DNA of 64,000 bases. Source: Phycisphaeraceae bacterium (GTDB lineage: Bacteria; Planctomycetota; Phycisphaerae; Phycisphaerales; Zrk34). Made by a program: the position numbers and the translations under genes. Of this stretch, positions 22,619-30,427 are shown piece by piece. The notes under the pieces were generated by a model. That model had not been told where the DNA came from, made no database searches, and worked only from the letters and a program-made list of their open reading frames with translations. The stretch's first letter is position 1; the number at the start of each line of letters is the position of its first letter. Location: contig JANQHD010000004.1 of assembly GCA_028282805.1 (NCBI GenBank), forward strand, positions 1-64,000. Reading direction: 5' to 3'.

Positions 22619-23629
22619 ATGAACGCGACGAATGAACCCAACCGCCCCACCGAGCGCCCCCGGGACCAGCGCCGCGGCCAGGCCGAGCGCGACCGGCACG
22701 CGGACGTGAAGCTCGATGCCGGGCAGTTGATCTACCCGGTGTTTGTGTTGGAGGGCGGAAACGAGCGCCGGCCGGTGGCGTCGATGCCGGGCGTGGACCA
22801 GGTGTCGCCGGACGTGGCGGTGCAGATGATTCAAACACTGGCGCAGCGCGGGCTGCGGCGGTTCATGCTGTTCGGCGTGATCGACCCGGCGAAGAAAGAC
22901 GCGACCGGCAGCGAGGCGCTGAACCCCGACAACCCCGTGCACCAGACGCTGCGGCGCGGGCGCGACGCGGGCTTGGACGTGGAGATGCACGCGGACCTGT
23001 GCTTCTGCGAGTACACCGACCACGGCCACTGCGGCGTGCTGCACGACGACGCCGACGTCACCGTCGACAACGACGCCACGCTCGATTTGCTCGGCGAGCA
23101 GGCGGTCGCGCTCGCCGAGAGCGGCGCCGACTACGTCGACCCCAGCGGCGTGATGGACGGCATGGTCGGCGCGGTCCGGCAAGCCTTGAACCAACACGGC
23201 CACAACGCGGTGCGGATTTTGAGTTACACGGTCAAGTACGCCTCGGCGTACTACGGGCCGTTCCGCGACGCCGGCGGCGGCGCGCCGAAGTTCGGCGACC
23301 GGCGCGGCTACCAGATGGACTACCGCCGATCCGACGAGTGGCGGACCGAGTTGGCGTTGGATATAGCCGAGGGCGCCGACGGCGTGATGGTCAAACCCGC
23401 GGCGAGCTCCCTCGACATCATCCGCCGGGTGCGCGACCACACCCCCGGAAACATGCCCGTGGCGGCTTACCACGTGAGCGGCGAGTACAGCACGCTTCAC
23501 GCGGCGGCCGAAAGGGGCTGGGTGGACCTGCGAGCGGCGGCGGTCGAAACGACGACCGCGATCCGCCGGGCGGGCGCGGACTGGGTGGTGACGTATTTTG
23601 CGCCACAGCTTTTAGACTGGGCGTCTTAA
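22619..23629 (+). CDS. hemB: Porphobilinogen synthase (delta-aminolevulinate dehydratase)
   Basis: A 336-residue enzyme condensing two 5-aminolevulinates to porphobilinogen in tetrapyrrole synthesis. The zinc-type active site is intact: three cysteines in DLCFCEYTDHGHCGVL. The two Schiff-base lysines are in LSYTVKYASAYYGPFRDA and GVMVKPA. The N-terminal 25 residues are charged and lack the usual R-rich LRR block in full. Several ATGs (22607, 22610, 22619) are possible and none has a good Shine-Dalgarno. Its product feeds haem and cobalamin, the latter needed by MetH at 51.8 kb. A heptamer element starts directly after its stop. Confidence 0.95.
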   Translation: MNATNEPNRPTERPRDQRRGQAERDRHADVKLDAGQLIYPVFVLEGGNERRPVASMPGVDQVSPDVAVQMIQTLAQRGLRRFMLFGVIDPAKKDATGSEALNPDNPVHQTLRRGRDAGLDVEMHADLCFCEYTDHGHCGVLHDDADVTVDNDATLDLLGEQAVALAESGADYVDPSGVMDGMVGAVRQALNQHGHNAVRILSYTVKYASAYYGPFRDAGGGAPKFGDRRGYQMDYRRSDEWRTELALDIAEGADGVMVKPAASSLDIIRRVRDHTPGNMPVAAYHVSGEYSTLHAAAERGWVDLRAAAVETTTAIRRAGADWVVTYFAPQLLDWAS

Positions 23630-24090
23630 ATCCGGAATCCGGAGTCCGGAATCCGGAGTTGTGGAGTTATTCTGGAGGAGTTCGAGTCATGGATAAGCGG
23701 CAGTTTCGACAACAGATGACTGAACGAACGAAACAGTTTGCGCTGCGGGTGATGAAGTTAGTTGATGCGCTTCCGAACAAGCGTAGCGCGTGGGTGGTGG
23801 GCGATCAGCTTCTTCGCGCAGCAACCTCGGTGGGGGCGAACTACCGGGCCGCGTGCCGGGGGCGGTCGCAGAAGGAGTTCATTGCCAAGCTGGGCATCGT
23901 CGAGGAAGAGGCGGACGAGTGCGAATACTGGCTGGAATTGATCGCCGCCCACGAGCTGTTGCCCGCCGACCGGGTCGAGCCGTTGTCTGTCGAGTCCCGT
24001 GAAATCACCGCCATCGTTGTCAGCGCCATACGAAACTCACGCTGACGACCGCAAACGGGCGACTCCGGACTCCGAACTCCGGACTCCGAA
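23630..24090 (+). mobile_element. Inverted-arm heptamer element carrying a four-helix-bundle gene (copy A)
   Basis: Left arm, four 7-mers at 23630-23657: ATCCGGA, ATCCGGA, GTCCGGA, ATCCGGA. Right arm, four 7-mers at 24063-24090: CTCCGGA, CTCCGAA, CTCCGGA, CTCCGAA, the inverted version. A 118-residue four-helix-bundle gene fills almost the whole 405-bp interior. The left arm begins at the base after the hemB stop codon. The same arrangement recurs at 28383-28821 with a related gene, and gene-less versions occur elsewhere. Mobility is inferred from this recurrence, not shown. Confidence 0.75.
23689..24045 (+). CDS. Four-helix-bundle protein of the S23/IVP (Avd-like) family, copy A
   Basis: A 118-residue helical protein. 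The core QLLRAATSVGANYRAACR, then QKEFIAKLGIVEEEADE and YWLELI are signatures of the four-helix-bundle family (TIGR02436). That family includes proteins encoded in 23S rRNA intervening sequences and Avd, the accessory protein of diversity-generating retroelements. Avd forms a pentamer and binds nucleic acid; most relatives have no known function. A Shine-Dalgarno GGAGGAG lies 9 bp before the ATG. No reverse transcriptase, variable repeat or 23S rRNA is nearby. It sits between heptamer arms and shares about half of its core residues with copy B at 28426. Confidence 0.92.
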   Translation: MDKRQFRQQMTERTKQFALRVMKLVDALPNKRSAWVVGDQLLRAATSVGANYRAACRGRSQKEFIAKLGIVEEEADECEYWLELIAAHELLPADRVEPLSVESREITAIVVSAIRNSR

Positions 24091-24139
24091 CTTTCGCATT
24101 GCCCGCCCCCCGCCGTCGTCGTAAACTCTTGTTCCCGCC

Positions 24140-24592
24140 ATGACTACAGCAAACGCCCAACCAGTGTGCATGCATGCGGCCAACGTGACGACACGCGTCG
24201 TCGCCGCCGTGGTGTGCCTGGCGTGCTTCGCGCTGTTGGCGTTCGCCGGGTCGTTGACCCCCAGCACCGACGGGCACGGCACGCACACGCAGGTGGGCCT
24301 GCCGCAGTGCTCGCTGATGGCGTTCAGCGACGTGCCCTGCCCGGGCTGCGGGATGACCACGTCGTTCGCGCACGCGGCGGACGGCCGGCTCGACTTGGCG
24401 CTGGTCGCGCAGCCGGCGGGGGCGGTGGGGGCGCTGGCCACGGCGATGGCGGTGCTGATCGCCGGCTACATCGCGGTCACCGGCAACAACGTCGCGGTGC
24501 ACCTGCGGCCGTTGGCCGGGGGACGCGCGGTGTTTGCGTTGTTGGCGCTGATCGCCGCGGCGTGGGTGTATAAGATCGTGACCCTGACCTGA
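24140..24592 (+). CDS. DUF2752-family membrane protein
   Basis: A 150-residue protein with three hydrophobic segments (about 20-40, 95-115 and 130-148) and the family hallmark CPGCGMTTSFAHAADG at about residue 68, a cysteine-rich motif before an amphipathic region. DUF2752 proteins are widespread, small membrane proteins of unknown function. It opens a run of seven closely spaced plus-strand genes to 28383, mostly envelope proteins, probably one operon; 6 bp separate it from the next gene. Confidence 0.87.
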   Translation: MTTANAQPVCMHAANVTTRVVAAVVCLACFALLAFAGSLTPSTDGHGTHTQVGLPQCSLMAFSDVPCPGCGMTTSFAHAADGRLDLALVAQPAGAVGALATAMAVLIAGYIAVTGNNVAVHLRPLAGGRAVFALLALIAAAWVYKIVTLT

Positions 24593-24598
24593 ACCAAA

Positions 24599-25267
24599 AT
24601 GGAACCAACGATGTACCAGACAAGTAGACGGCTGTGGGCGGTGTTGGCGCTGGGCGTGGGCGTGATGAGCCTGGGCGGCTGCAACGTGGTGGGCTTCGTC
24701 GCGCAGGGCGTGGCGGGCGACCCGCCGCCGATCAACGTGACGGCCGAGTATTACGGGCTGGAGAACCAGTCGGTGGCCGTGCTGGTCAACGCCGACCTGC
24801 CGGTGATCTACGCCTACCCGCAGGCGCAGCTCGAGGTGGCCGACGCGCTGGCGCGGAAGATCACGGCCAACGTCGCGGGCGCACGCGTGATCGACGCCCG
24901 GCAGAGCTACGAGTTCCAGGTGCGCAACTACCACTGGACGAACGAGCGTTACTCGGTGCTGGCCGACAAGCTGAACGTCAGCCGGCTGGTCGTGGTGGAG
25001 CTGCTGGAGTACCGCACGCGCGAGCGGGGCAACGCGGCGGTGTACCAAGGGGTGATCATCGCGCGGGTGGACGTGGTCGAGGCCGACGGCGGCCGGCCGG
25101 ACGACGTGGCGTACTCGGGCACGGTCGAGGTGCAGTACCCGCCGGGCGGCAAGCCGATCCCGGTGCCCAGCGCGCAGGAGGTGACGATCCGCAAGGGCAT
25201 GTTGGACATGTTCGCCCTGGCGGCGGGCGGCAAGTTCTACGACCACAAACAACCGCGCGGCGGTTGA
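24599..25267 (+). CDS. Putative lipoprotein (first of a tandem pair)
   Basis: A 222-residue exported lipoprotein with signal peptide and lipobox SLGGC (Cys28), then NVVGFVAQGVAGDPPPINVTAEYYGLENQ. The start could be the ATG at 24599 or at 24611. The mature domain has alternating beta strands and helices (SVAVLVNADLPVIYAYP, RLVVVELLEYRTRERGN). The next gene has the same opening pattern (GCN--G-VA----G-PP) and a similar layout, so the two are likely paralogues. I recall such proteins only as planctomycete hypotheticals. The pair precedes a glycosyltransferase-like and a BamB-like gene, which suggests a cell-envelope role. Confidence 0.8.
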   Translation: MEPTMYQTSRRLWAVLALGVGVMSLGGCNVVGFVAQGVAGDPPPINVTAEYYGLENQSVAVLVNADLPVIYAYPQAQLEVADALARKITANVAGARVIDARQSYEFQVRNYHWTNERYSVLADKLNVSRLVVVELLEYRTRERGNAAVYQGVIIARVDVVEADGGRPDDVAYSGTVEVQYPPGGKPIPVPSAQEVTIRKGMLDMFALAAGGKFYDHKQPRGG

Positions 25268-25277
25268 GGGGGCGATC

Positions 25278-25928
25278 ATGGGTTACCCACGGATAGCGAC
25301 GGGCGCGCTGCTGGTGTTGGTGGCGGCGGCGGCGACCGGCTGCAACGCGATCGGCGTCGTGGCGGACGCCATCGCCGGCCCGCCGCGCGTCGACGCGGTG
25401 TACGACCTGCCCAAGGCCAAGACCGTCGTGCTCGTCGACGACCCGGGCGACCTGCTGCCCACGCGCGACCTGCCCAACCGCATCGCAGGCCGCGTCGGCG
25501 ACGAACTGGTGGCGCAGAAACGAGTCACGCAGGTCATCGGCCCGCGCGTCATCAACGACCTGGCGGCCGGCAACCCCGACTTCGACACCTGGGCGCTGGA
25601 CAAGGTCGGCCGACGCGTCGGCGCCGACCAGGTGGTGTACGTGGTGATCCAGTCGTTTGTGCTCACGGAGAACAACGAGGTGTATGAACCCCAGGCCACG
25701 GCGACGGTCAAGGTGCTGGACGTCGACTCGAGCAAGCGGCTGTTCCCGGTCAGCGAACCGAACGGGCACGTGGTCGTGGCCACCGAACGCCCCGTGCCGC
25801 GCGACGGCGCCTCGAGCAAGACCGACGGCATCATCGCCCGCAGGGTCGCCGATGCTTTGGCCGACAAGGTCGCCAAGCTGTTTTACGACCACCGCCTGCC
25901 GGACGTCGGCGAACGGCTGCCCGGCTGA
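25278..25928 (+). CDS. Putative lipoprotein (second of a tandem pair)
   Basis: A 216-residue exported lipoprotein, lipobox AATGC (Cys22), followed by NAIGVVADAIAGPPRVDAVYDLPKAK. The mature part, KTVVLVDDPGDLLPTRDLP then VGADQVVYVVIQSFVLTENN and VKVLDVDSS, resembles the domain of the upstream gene: a short nucleotide-free alpha/beta sandwich. It follows that gene by 10 bp and precedes the next by 6 bp. Function unknown. Recurrence of paired genes with similar N-termini suggests duplication followed by divergence. Confidence 0.8.
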   Translation: MGYPRIATGALLVLVAAAATGCNAIGVVADAIAGPPRVDAVYDLPKAKTVVLVDDPGDLLPTRDLPNRIAGRVGDELVAQKRVTQVIGPRVINDLAAGNPDFDTWALDKVGRRVGADQVVYVVIQSFVLTENNEVYEPQATATVKVLDVDSSKRLFPVSEPNGHVVVATERPVPRDGASSKTDGIIARRVADALADKVAKLFYDHRLPDVGERLPG

Positions 25929-25934
25929 CCGACC

Positions 25935-26852
25935 ATGGCCGAGCTGCACCTCATCGACGACCAGACGCTCACCGACGCCCCCGTGATCGGGGCGTTGATG
26001 CGTGACCACATCGCACAGAACCCCAAGCCCACGCGGCTGCTGGTGCTCGGCGGCGCCTACGACGGGGCGGCGCTGGGCCTGGGCCCGCACGAGTCGCTCA
26101 ACCTGCCGCGCTTCGCTTCGCCGCTACGCGACCGGCCGCTGCGGCGCTGGCTCGACACGCACGGCCCGTTCAACTCGGTCGTCACCTGGTCGAAGCGGGT
26201 GCGGGCGCTGGCCGAGCGGTTGGCCGGCCGCGCCATCCGCAAGCGCGGCGAGCGCCAGCCGGCGTTGATCGACCCGGCGCGGCTGCACGCCGACCGGCGG
26301 GAGGGGTTGCGTTTGAAGCTGGGCGCGGCCGAGGGCGACCTGGTGGTGTGGCTGATGGCCGACCACTGCGCCGGCGGCGACGCGATGGCGCCGATGCGTC
26401 TGCTCGGGCTGGTCGACGAGACCGGCCGGCGGGCGCGGCTGGTGGTGCACCCGGCGTGCCGACGGCTGAACGCGGCGCGCCAGATGGTCGAGCAACTCGG
26501 CCGGCGGCACCGGTTGATCGGGTTCGAATATGCCCACGAGCCGTGGACGGTGCTGAGCGGCTGCGACGTGGCGTTGGCGATGGACGGCGGCCGCGCGGCG
26601 CGGCGGAGCGTGCCGTGGGCGGCGGCGGCGGGCGTGCCGATATTGACCATGGGCCGGCTCGCCGCAGAGGTGGAGGGCTGGGCAAGCTGGTCGGTCGCAA
26701 GCGACGGCTGGCGGCAGGCGGCGCGGCGGCTGATCGCGCACATCGACGCGCCCGGGGCCTTAGCCGAACACCTGGCCGCCCAACGCCGGCGGGCGGTTCA
26801 GCTGTACGGGCTGAGGGGCGAGCGGGCGGCGTGTTCGGCCGGGATTGCTTGA
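25935..26852 (+). CDS. Glycosyltransferase-like hypothetical protein
   Basis: A 305-residue soluble, arginine-rich protein. The second half reads like the nucleotide-sugar half of a GT-B glycosyltransferase: DLVVWLMADHCAGGDAMAP, RARLVVHPACRRLNAARQMV, RLIGFEYAHEPWTVLSGCDVALAMDGG and a small-residue AAAAGVPILTMG loop. Canonical E-x7-E is not obvious, so the assignment is by fold pattern only and it may be inactive or a different Rossmann protein. It lies within the 24140-28383 gene run, 6 bp after the lipoprotein gene. Confidence 0.6.
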   Translation: MAELHLIDDQTLTDAPVIGALMRDHIAQNPKPTRLLVLGGAYDGAALGLGPHESLNLPRFASPLRDRPLRRWLDTHGPFNSVVTWSKRVRALAERLAGRAIRKRGERQPALIDPARLHADRREGLRLKLGAAEGDLVVWLMADHCAGGDAMAPMRLLGLVDETGRRARLVVHPACRRLNAARQMVEQLGRRHRLIGFEYAHEPWTVLSGCDVALAMDGGRAARRSVPWAAAAGVPILTMGRLAAEVEGWASWSVASDGWRQAARRLIAHIDAPGALAEHLAAQRRRAVQLYGLRGERAACSAGIA

Positions 26853-26899
26853 CCCAAACCGCTCGCCGACCGATACTTGCTGCCCCCGTGGAGGAGCGC

Positions 26900-27205
26900 A
26901 TGGGCGTGCAAGTGTTGTCGACCATCGACCGGCTACCCGAGCCGTTGCGCCGGTTCATGGACCGGTTGACCCCGGAGCAAACGCTGCTGCTGGTGCTCAA
27001 GCGCGACCTGTACGGCGGCGACTGGGGGCCGATGGTCGCCGACCTGACCAACCGCCTGCAGGGCCGACCTTACGTGTTGAAACTGGCCCACCGCATCGAG
27101 GACGACCTGCAACGCATCGCGCAGATGCGCGAGCTGGAAACCCACTACGAGGTCGACTTGGCGGCGTTCCTCGAACCGATCCCCGACCAGGAGAACCCGG
27201 CATGA
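26900..27205 (+). CDS. Small conserved-looking hypothetical protein
   Basis: A 101-residue soluble protein: MGVQVLSTIDRLPEPLRRFM, then TPEQTLLLVLKRDLYGGDWG and a helical C-terminus ending in EPIPDQENPA. A strong Shine-Dalgarno GGAGGAG precedes the ATG at 26900. Its stop overlaps the start of the beta-propeller lipoprotein gene (ATGA at 27202-27205), so translation is coupled. The open frame extends far upstream, but the upstream part overlaps the previous gene out of frame and is spurious. Family not recognised. Confidence 0.72.
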   Translation: MGVQVLSTIDRLPEPLRRFMDRLTPEQTLLLVLKRDLYGGDWGPMVADLTNRLQGRPYVLKLAHRIEDDLQRIAQMRELETHYEVDLAAFLEPIPDQENPA

Positions 27206-28383
27206 CAACCAACTGGCTCAAGGCGGCGGTGCTGATGGCGCTGTTGACCGGCGCGACCGCGTGCTCGTCGCAGCAGAAGGCCGACGGCGAGAAAGACGAC
27301 TGGATCGGTCCGCTGGTCAATTGGATCCCGTTCGTCGGCGACAACAAGGACGACGAGCAGGTCGAAGACCCGCTGCTGGCCGACGTCGACGAAGCGGCCA
27401 AGCTCGGCTACCGCGTGCAGTGGCAGATCAACCTCGGCCTGGCCGGCGCCGAACACATCGAAATGATCACCCCCCTGCCCGGCAACCGGCTGGCGATCTT
27501 CGAGTCCGGCAACATCATCCACCTCGTCGACGCACGCTCCGGCAACACCATCTGGCGCAGCTCGATCGGGCACGTCAGCGAGATCTTCACCCGCGCCCAG
27601 GTCGTCGGCGGCAACCTGCTGCTGTGCAGCCAGTCGCAGATGTACACCCTGCGCCTCGACAACGGCGGCATCCGCGACGTGCTCAAGTTCCCCGCCCTCA
27701 GCGCCCAGACGCCGCTGATCGACCGCGGCCTGGTCATCTCCGGCTCGCCCAGCGGCCTGCTGTTCGCCCAGTCGCTGACGTCCGGCATCGTGCAGTGGCG
27801 GTACCAGATGTCCGCGGCGGTCATGGCCCCGCTGGTCGTCGCCGACGGCCTGGTCATCGCCACCGACGGCTCGGGCAACGTCGCCGTGCTCAGCCAGGGC
27901 AGCGGCCGCATCGTCTGGCGCAGTTTCCAGCCGCCCTGGGGCGCGACCACCGCCGAGCCCGCGGCCAACGCCGACAGCATCTTCATCGCCAGCGAAGACC
28001 AGAAGCTCTACGCCTTCGACCGCACCGGCGGCACGCTCATCTGGGAGTACATCGCCGAGACCAAGCTCACCACCGGCCCGACCATCTTCAAGAACAAGCT
28101 CCTGCAATACGTGCCCGGGCGAGGCACCGTCGCGCTCGACACCCTCACCCGCGAAGAGTACTGGCGCTCGCCCGAACTCAAGGGCGACCCCGCCCAGCTC
28201 AACGGCAACGACCTGATGGTCCTCGACGGCACCGACGTCAAGCTTGTCGACTTCGACAACGGCGAGGTGATCGAGACCGTCTCGTTCCCCCGCGCCGACC
28301 GCCTGTTCTCCGACGCCAGAGCCAACGGCAACCTGTACCTCATCCACGACGGCGGCAAGATCCTCAAGCTCGGCCCCCGGTGA
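27202..28383 (+). CDS. BamB/PQQ-like beta-propeller lipoprotein
   Basis: A 393-residue exported protein: signal peptide MTTNWLKAAVLMALLTGATAC with lipobox TATAC (Cys21), an acidic linker, then repeated propeller blades with the PQQ-like pattern (GNTIWRSSIG, GIVQWRYQMS, GRIVWRSFQP, GGTLIWEYIA). The overall design resembles BamB of the outer-membrane assembly complex, but PQQ-like propellers serve many roles. It ends the 24140-28383 run and is translationally coupled to the 101-residue gene. Its stop codon touches the left arm of inverted-arm element B. Confidence 0.85.
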   Translation: MTTNWLKAAVLMALLTGATACSSQQKADGEKDDWIGPLVNWIPFVGDNKDDEQVEDPLLADVDEAAKLGYRVQWQINLGLAGAEHIEMITPLPGNRLAIFESGNIIHLVDARSGNTIWRSSIGHVSEIFTRAQVVGGNLLLCSQSQMYTLRLDNGGIRDVLKFPALSAQTPLIDRGLVISGSPSGLLFAQSLTSGIVQWRYQMSAAVMAPLVVADGLVIATDGSGNVAVLSQGSGRIVWRSFQPPWGATTAEPAANADSIFIASEDQKLYAFDRTGGTLIWEYIAETKLTTGPTIFKNKLLQYVPGRGTVALDTLTREEYWRSPELKGDPAQLNGNDLMVLDGTDVKLVDFDNGEVIETVSFPRADRLFSDARANGNLYLIHDGGKILKLGPR

Positions 28384-28821
28384 TTCGAGTTCGGAGTTCG
28401 GAGTGCGAAATAGAAGGTGGATCGCATGGCTGGGGGTACGGCCGAGAACTTGAAAGATCGAACGAAAGCCATGGCGTTGCGGGTGATTCGGATGGCAGAG
28501 TCGTTACCCCGGGGCCATACAACCGAGGTGATTGCCCGCCAGGTGATCCGCTCGGCAACTTCCGTCGCCGCGAACTACCGCGCCGCTTGTCGGGCGCGGT
28601 CCAACGCCGAGTTTGTTGCTAAACTGGGCATCGTCGAAGAGGAGTGTGATGAAACCCGGCTCTGGCTGGAGATGCTGGTCGATGCCGGGCTGATCGTTCA
28701 CGAACGACTCGACGGCTTGATGAATGAAACCAACGAGATCATCGCCATGACCGTGGCCTCGATTAAGACCGCTCGAGGCCCCCGCAAATAAGAAATCCGC
28801 ATTCCGCAATCCGCACCCCGC
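28383..28821 (+). mobile_element. Inverted-arm heptamer element carrying a four-helix-bundle gene (copy B)
   Basis: Left arm, four 7-mers at 28383-28410: ATTCGAG, TTCGGAG, TTCGGAG, TGCGAAA. Right arm, four 7-mers at 28794-28821: AATCCGC, ATTCCGC, AATCCGC, ACCCCGC, inverted in sense. The 383-bp interior is nearly all the four-helix-bundle gene. The left arm starts at the last base of the preceding TGA stop codon. Arm sequence differs from copy A, but number, period, orientation and cargo are the same. Confidence 0.75.
28426..28791 (+). CDS. Four-helix-bundle protein of the S23/IVP (Avd-like) family, copy B
   Basis: A 121-residue helical protein with the same landmarks as copy A: QVIRSATSVAANYRAACRAR, NAEFVAKLGIVEEECDE and LWLEML. 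I start it at ATG 28426, which has AGAAGGTGG just upstream; a GTG at 28417 in the same frame overlaps that site. The N-terminus is basic (ENLKDRTKAMALRVIRM), as expected for a nucleic-acid-binding bundle. There is no DGR reverse transcriptase or rRNA nearby. It stands alone between a lipoprotein gene and purH, framed by heptamer arms. Confidence 0.92.
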   Translation: MAGGTAENLKDRTKAMALRVIRMAESLPRGHTTEVIARQVIRSATSVAANYRAACRARSNAEFVAKLGIVEEECDETRLWLEMLVDAGLIVHERLDGLMNETNEIIAMTVASIKTARGPRK

Positions 28822-28837
28822 ACTCGACACACACCCA

Positions 28838-30424
28838 ATGAACGACCCAGTCAAAATCAAGCGTGCCCTGATCTCGGTCTCCGACAAGACCGACCTCGTG
28901 CCCTTCGCGACCAAGCTCGCCAAGCTCGGCGTGACCCTCATCTCCACCGGCGGCACGGCGAAGAAGCTGCAGGAAGCCGGCCTCGACGTCGTCGCCATCG
29001 ACGCCGTCACCGAGTTCCCCGAGATGATGGACGGCCGGGTGAAAACCCTGCACCCGCGCGTGCACGGCGGGCTGCTCGCCCTGCGCGATAACGACAGCCA
29101 CGTCGCGTCGATGAACGAGCACGGCATCGAAGCCATCGACCTGGTCTGCGTGAACCTCTACCCGTTCGAGTCCACCGTCGCCAAGCCGGACGTGACCGAG
29201 GCCGAGGCGATCGAGAACATCGACATCGGCGGGCCGAGCATGATCCGCTCGGCGGCCAAGAACCACCGCTTCGTCGCGGTCGTCACGTCGCCGGCGCAGT
29301 ACGACGACGTGGTCAACGAACTGGAAGCCAACGGCGGCGCGACCACGCTCGCCCTGCGTAAGCAGCTGGCGCTGGCCGCCTTCGCCCGCACCGCCGCGTA
29401 CGACACGGCGATCAGCGGCTGGATGACCGGCCGCTTCGGCGGCTCGACGCCCGACAGCCTCGTGCTCCGCCTCGAAAAAGACGCCAACGAGCTCCGCTAC
29501 GGCGAGAACCCCCACCAGCAGGGCGCGCTGTACCTCGACCCCACGAGCACCGAGCCGTCGGTCGCCACCGCCAACCAGTTGCACGGCAAGGCCCTGAGCT
29601 TCAACAACCTGTACGACGCCAACGGCGCGCTCGAACTGGTCAAAGAGATCGACCCCGCCGACCGGGCCGCGGTCAGCGTTATCAAGCACGCCAACCCCTG
29701 CGGCTTCGCGACCGGCGACGAGTTGGCCGACACCTTCGACCGTGCCTACGCCGGCGACCCGCTGGCGGCGTTCGGCGGCATCGTCGCGCTCAACCGCGCC
29801 GTCGACACCGCCACCGCCCAGAAGATCACCGAGGGCCAGAAGTTCCTCGAGGTCATCATCGCCCCGGCCTACGACGCCGAGGCGTTGGAGCTGTTGCAGG
29901 AGCGTTGGAAGAACGTGCGTATCCTCGAGACCGGCGACCTGCCCGCCCCGCCGGCGCGTGACACGAAGGAAACCGACATCAAGCGCATCACCGGCGGCTT
30001 GCTGGTGCAGGACCGCGACCTGGCCGAGTTCGACCCGGGTGAGTGGGAGCACAAGGCCGGGCCGACGCCGGACGCGGCGCTGCTGAGCGAAGCGGTCACC
30101 GCGATGGTCGTGGTCAAGCACCTGAAGTCCAACGCGATCTGCCTGGTCAACGACGGCATGCTCGTCGGCGCCGGCGCCGGCCAGATGGACCGCCTCGCCT
30201 CGTGCGCCATCGCGATCGACAAGGCCGGCGACCGGGCGCAGGGCGCGGTGGCGGGCAGCGACGCGTTCTTCCCGTTCCGCGACGGGCCGGACAAGCTGAT
30301 CGCCGCGGGCGTGCGGGCGATCGTCCAGCCCGGCGGCTCGAAGCGCGACGACGAGACCATCGCCGCGTGCGACGAGGCCGGCGTGACCCTGCTGTTTACC
30401 GGCCGACGCCATTTCAGGCACTGA
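28838..30424 (+). CDS. purH: Bifunctional AICAR formyltransferase / IMP cyclohydrolase
   Basis: A 528-residue enzyme for the last two steps of IMP synthesis. The N-terminal cyclohydrolase domain (about 1-195) begins IKRALISVSDKTDLVPFA and contains STGGTAKKLQ and DGRVKTLHPRVHGGLLA. The transformylase domain has LRYGENPHQQGALY, the catalytic KH in SVIKHANPCGFA, and near the end AGQMDRLASCAIAIDKA and AVAGSDAFFPFRDG. Size is standard. It starts 16 bp after inverted-arm element B, and 3 bp separate it from the ATPase/STAS-like gene downstream, suggesting one transcript. Confidence 0.98.
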   Translation: MNDPVKIKRALISVSDKTDLVPFATKLAKLGVTLISTGGTAKKLQEAGLDVVAIDAVTEFPEMMDGRVKTLHPRVHGGLLALRDNDSHVASMNEHGIEAIDLVCVNLYPFESTVAKPDVTEAEAIENIDIGGPSMIRSAAKNHRFVAVVTSPAQYDDVVNELEANGGATTLALRKQLALAAFARTAAYDTAISGWMTGRFGGSTPDSLVLRLEKDANELRYGENPHQQGALYLDPTSTEPSVATANQLHGKALSFNNLYDANGALELVKEIDPADRAAVSVIKHANPCGFATGDELADTFDRAYAGDPLAAFGGIVALNRAVDTATAQKITEGQKFLEVIIAPAYDAEALELLQERWKNVRILETGDLPAPPARDTKETDIKRITGGLLVQDRDLAEFDPGEWEHKAGPTPDAALLSEAVTAMVVVKHLKSNAICLVNDGMLVGAGAGQMDRLASCAIAIDKAGDRAQGAVAGSDAFFPFRDGPDKLIAAGVRAIVQPGGSKRDDETIAACDEAGVTLLFTGRRHFRH

Positions 30425-30427
30425 CAC

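Noticed and set aside
20622-22838. Longer start for the MFS-PlsC gene
   Set aside because: The upstream extension is proline- and arginine-rich and would overlap hemB; ATG 22568 begins the first transmembrane domain cleanly.
23689-28791. Diversity-generating retroelement, because Avd-like proteins are present
   Set aside because: No reverse transcriptase, template repeat or variable repeat was found around either four-helix-bundle gene.
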